A stretch of DNA of 15,972 nt from JBFXAM01 sp050184295 (GTDB taxonomy: Bacteria > Planctomycetota > Phycisphaerae > UBA1845 > Fen-1342), in the NCBI GenBank assembly GCA_050184295.1, contig JBFXAM010000103.1, forward strand, positions 1-15,972, read 5' to 3'. The position numbers and the translations under genes were made by a program. Below are positions 13,901-15,972 of this stretch, piece after piece (positions within the stretch are counted from its first letter, which is position 1; the number at the start of each line of letters is the position of its first letter). Below the pieces are notes generated by a model. The model ran no database searches and was not told the DNA's origin. It saw nothing but the letters and a program-made list of their open reading frames with translations.

Positions 13901-13928
13901 TTGAGCACCCCACCCGGCCTGATATAAT
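13901..13928 (+). promoter_or_regulatory. Sigma70-like promoter of the arginine decarboxylase/agmatinase genes
   Basis: TTGAGC (13901-13906) and a perfect TATAAT (13923-13928) are separated by 16 bases. This AT-rich -10 box stands out in very GC-rich DNA. Transcription would start near 13935, giving a leader of about 100 bases that includes a 6-bp stem GGGCGC (13948-13953) / GCGCCC (13964-13969). No recognised riboswitch is apparent. Confidence 0.65.
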
Positions 13929-14034
13929 TCCCCCCTTTTGAACCTGCGGGCGCAGAACACCGCGCGCCCCGGCGACGGATCAGGGAACTTTGCCGACGAA
14001 GTCGCGGCCCGCCCGCGAAGGAGACGACCCCCAC

Positions 14035-14586
14035 ATGTTTCCCGTGCCCAAGTACTGCTTCTTCACGCGCGGCGTCGGTCGGCATCGTAAGAATCTCCAA
14101 TCGTTCGAGCACGCGTTGCGCGACGCCGGCATCGCGCAGCTCAACCTCGTCCGCGTCTCCAGCATCTTCCCCGCGGGCTGCCGCATTATCCCGACCAAGT
14201 CCGGCCTGAAGAAACTCACCCCCGGACAGATCACCTTTGTCGTCCTCGCCGAAGCCCGCACCGACGAGCCCAACCGACTCGTCTCCGCCGGCATCGGGCT
14301 CGCCGTGCCCGCCGAGGGCAAGCGATTCGGATACATCTCCGAACACCACGGCTACGGCATGAACGAGAAGCGCTGCGGCGACCTCGTCGAAGACATGGCG
14401 GCGAGCATGCTCGCGTCGACGTTGGGCATCGAGTTCGACGCCGACGCCGACTACGACAGCCGCCGCGAGGTCTACAAGATGAGCGGCCAGATCGTCACGA
14501 CGCGCGAGATCGTCCAGACCGCCGAGGGCGACAAGAACGGGCTTTGGACGACGGTGGTGGCTGCGGCGGTCTTTCTCTTCGACTAA
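14035..14586 (+). CDS. Pyruvoyl-dependent arginine decarboxylase
   Basis: Predicted to decarboxylate L-arginine to agmatine. The 183-aa length fits the family, best known from archaeal PvlArgDC and chlamydial AaxB. These proenzymes cleave themselves at a Ser-Ser bond to make beta and alpha chains, and the new alpha N-terminal Ser becomes the pyruvoyl cofactor. Here the site is S42-S43 in NLVRVSSIFPAG, so chains of about 42 and 141 residues are expected. Other family segments are KLTPGQITFVVLAEA and GYISEHHGYG. I chose the ATG at 14035 with AAGGAG (14018-14023) 11 bases upstream; a TTG at 13990 would add 15 residues without family similarity. Agmatinase follows 115 bp downstream on the same strand, which strongly supports the arginine-to-putrescine role. 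Confidence 0.92.
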   Translation: MFPVPKYCFFTRGVGRHRKNLQSFEHALRDAGIAQLNLVRVSSIFPAGCRIIPTKSGLKKLTPGQITFVVLAEARTDEPNRLVSAGIGLAVPAEGKRFGYISEHHGYGMNEKRCGDLVEDMAASMLASTLGIEFDADADYDSRREVYKMSGQIVTTREIVQTAEGDKNGLWTTVVAAAVFLFD

Positions 14587-14602
14587 TCCCCGTCTGGTTC
14601 TG

Positions 14603-14682
14603 GATTCTGGAATCCGAACTCCGGAGGGTTAGCGCCGCGCCGCATGCCGCGCGCCCCAATCCACGATCCGAACTCCAGAATC
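14603..14682. repeat. Intercistronic inverted and direct repeats
   Basis: In the gap between decarboxylase and agmatinase, GATTCTGGA (14603-14611) is perfectly inverted as TCCAGAATC (14674-14682). The 11-mer ATCCGAACTCC also occurs twice in direct orientation (14612-14622 and 14666-14676). The two blocks flank about 43 bases that include GCATGC. This could form a long stem-loop within the bicistronic mRNA. Confidence 0.5.
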
Positions 14683-14701
14683 GACAGCGGCGGAGGCGCC
14701 C

Positions 14702-15571
14702 GTGGTGGAATCGCTACCCGACAATTTCCTCGCGCTCGAACCGCGCCACGCGGACTACAAGTCCGCGCGCTTCGCCGTGCTGCCGATTCCGTACGATGCG
14801 ACGACCAGCTTCGGCGTCGGCACCCGCGACGGCCCTCGCGCCATCATCACCGCGTCGCAGCAGGTCGAACTCTACGACGAAGCCCTCGGCCGCGAATCGC
14901 ACGGCGCCGGCGTCGCCACGCTCGACCCGCTGGTGCCCGACGCCGCCGGCCCGCAGCAGACCGTCGAGCGCGTCTACCAGGCCGCCCGCCGCGTCGTCCG
15001 CGACGGCAAATTCCTGCTCGCGCTCGGCGGCGAGCACAGCATCAGCTCGGGTCTCGTGCGCGCCGTCCGGCAGCGCTACAAGAACCTCAGCGTCCTCCAG
15101 ATCGACGCCCACGCCGACCTGCGCGACACCTACCAGGGCACGCCTTGGAGCCACGCCTGCGTCATGCGCCGCATTGATGACCTCGGCGTGCCCGCGGCGG
15201 CCGTCGGCATCCGCAACTACTCCGCCGAAGAAGCAACGTTCATCCGCCGCAAAGACAAGCTGATCGTCTCGGCCCGCGACTGCCGCGGCGGCAACTTCTG
15301 GATCGACGGCGTGGTCGCATGCCTGACCGAGCAGGTCTATGTCACAATCGACATCGATGGCTTCGACCCCGCGTACGCCCCCGGAACGGGCACGCCGGAG
15401 CCCGGCGGGCTCGACTGGTATCAGGTCACCGATCTGCTCGCTGCTCTCGCCAACAACCGCAACATCGTCGCCGCCGACATCGTCGAAGTCCGCCCGCTGC
15501 CCCCCGGTCACGTCACCGAGTTCCTCGCTGCCAAACTCGCGTATCGGCTGATCGGTCTGGTGTCGCGCTGA
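14702..15571 (+). CDS. speB: Agmatinase (ureohydrolase family)
   Basis: Predicted to hydrolyse agmatine to putrescine and urea in the cytoplasm, using a binuclear manganese centre. The protein has 289 aa, close to the family's usual 290-310. All six metal ligands are present: H112 in GGEHS, D135, H137 and D139 in DAHADLRD, and D217 and D219 in DIDGFDP. The segment GTGTPEPGGL after the last motif is typical of agmatinase-type ureohydrolases. The GTG at 14702 has GGAGG 5 bases upstream; the next codon (14705) is also GTG and has 8-base spacing, so either could be used. The gene directly follows arginine decarboxylase, which makes its substrate. Another ureohydrolase activity such as guanidinobutyrase is possible, but the context argues for agmatinase. 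Confidence 0.9.
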   Translation: MVESLPDNFLALEPRHADYKSARFAVLPIPYDATTSFGVGTRDGPRAIITASQQVELYDEALGRESHGAGVATLDPLVPDAAGPQQTVERVYQAARRVVRDGKFLLALGGEHSISSGLVRAVRQRYKNLSVLQIDAHADLRDTYQGTPWSHACVMRRIDDLGVPAAAVGIRNYSAEEATFIRRKDKLIVSARDCRGGNFWIDGVVACLTEQVYVTIDIDGFDPAYAPGTGTPEPGGLDWYQVTDLLAALANNRNIVAADIVEVRPLPPGHVTEFLAAKLAYRLIGLVSR

Positions 15572-15628
15572 AGCACGCGCTGCCGTACCACCCGCCAGGA
15601 AATCGGCCGCCCGTTTCGAGGCACCGCC

Positions 15629-15972
15629 CTACGGCAGCCGCTCGCGTCGCAGCTCCTCGATCCGCCGCTGCACCACGGCGTACAAGGGATCGCCGGTCAT
15701 CGCACTCTCTCGCATGCGGCGCTCGATCATGCGGAACTGGGCCAGCGCCTCTTCCCAGCGGCGATTCTGCGCCCACGACTCCGCCAGGTTCATGTTGACG
15801 CGCAGATCGTCCGGCCGCAGCCGGTGCGCTGCGCGGGCATGGTCGAGCGCCGCGGCGGCATCGTGCTCGGCCAGCAGGTTCGCGAGATTGGAGTGCGCGC
15901 TCCAATCGTCCGGCGCCAGCGTCAGCACCCGCCGAAACACCTCGATCGCGTGCGCCTCCTGCTCGGTCAGCG
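15629..15972 (-). CDS. TPR-repeat protein, C-terminal part (runs off the window)
   Basis: Only the last 114 or so residues are inside the window; the frame is open to the right edge, so the true start lies beyond 15972. The visible part carries about two tetratricopeptide repeats: the end of one (AIEMFRRVLTLAPDD), a full one (WSAHSNLANLLAEHDAAAALDHARAAHRLRPDD) and another starting LRVNMNLAESWAQNRRWEEALAQF. An Arg/Glu-rich tail (RRIEELRRERLP) ends the protein. TPRs mediate protein-protein contacts; no other domain can be judged from this fragment. An internal ATG at 15940 is unlikely to be the start because it falls inside a repeat. The gene is convergent with agmatinase, with 57 bp between stops. 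Confidence 0.8.
   Translation of the reverse strand, partial: LTEQEAHAIEVFRRVLTLAPDDWSAHSNLANLLAEHDAAAALDHARAAHRLRPDDLRVNMNLAESWAQNRRWEEALAQFRMIERRMRESAMTGDPLYAVVQRRIEELRRERLP

Noticed and set aside
13935..14034. Polyamine- or arginine-responsive riboswitch in the decarboxylase leader
   Set aside because: Only a short 6-bp stem is visible; no known aptamer core could be identified by eye.

Overview
The window looks like chromosomal DNA from a GC-rich planctomycete, most likely a member of the Phycisphaerae. This is an inference from the protein set: two secreted proteins end in paired dockerin-like repeats of the NNFDIDxFV type that are common in that group. It is supported by HAF repeats, a PQQ-like propeller, long signal peptides and very GC-rich codon use. 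There is no tRNA, rRNA, CRISPR array, transposase or phage gene.

Layout. Positions 1-3424 (minus strand) hold two exported proteins with C-terminal dockerin-like domains: a HAF-repeat protein and a beta-propeller protein. Positions 3425-3956 are non-coding, with a degenerate 22-bp tandem repeat and two near-identical REP-like hairpins in inverted orientation. Positions 3957-9021 (plus strand) hold a compact glycoside hydrolase family 2 protein, a xylulokinase (xylB) and a putative lipoprotein alpha/beta hydrolase. An 87-bp imperfect palindrome separates the first two; its left arm reads VGWVERSETHP in one frame. A convergent gap with competing hairpins follows, then a minus-strand crotonase-family enzyme (9186-10085).

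Positions 10086-10843 are mostly non-coding but carry a sigma70-like promoter and a well-initiated 19-codon ORF. Then come rsgA (10844-11953), a secreted protein of unknown function with a strong 5' leader hairpin (12113-13402), and a convergent EthD-like protein (13433-13741). A promoter with a perfect TATAAT box leads into pyruvoyl-dependent arginine decarboxylase (14035-14586) and agmatinase (14702-15571). The window ends in the C-terminal part of a minus-strand TPR protein.

How the genes work together. The clearest pathway is the decarboxylase plus agmatinase pair, which converts arginine to agmatine and then to putrescine and urea. The GH2 protein and xylulokinase suggest sugar or glycoside use, but the GH2 substrate cannot be read from sequence. 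RsgA is a housekeeping ribosome-assembly GTPase. I found no defence or other multi-gene novel system. The most unusual material is in the intergenic repeats and leaders and in the GH2 domain layout.
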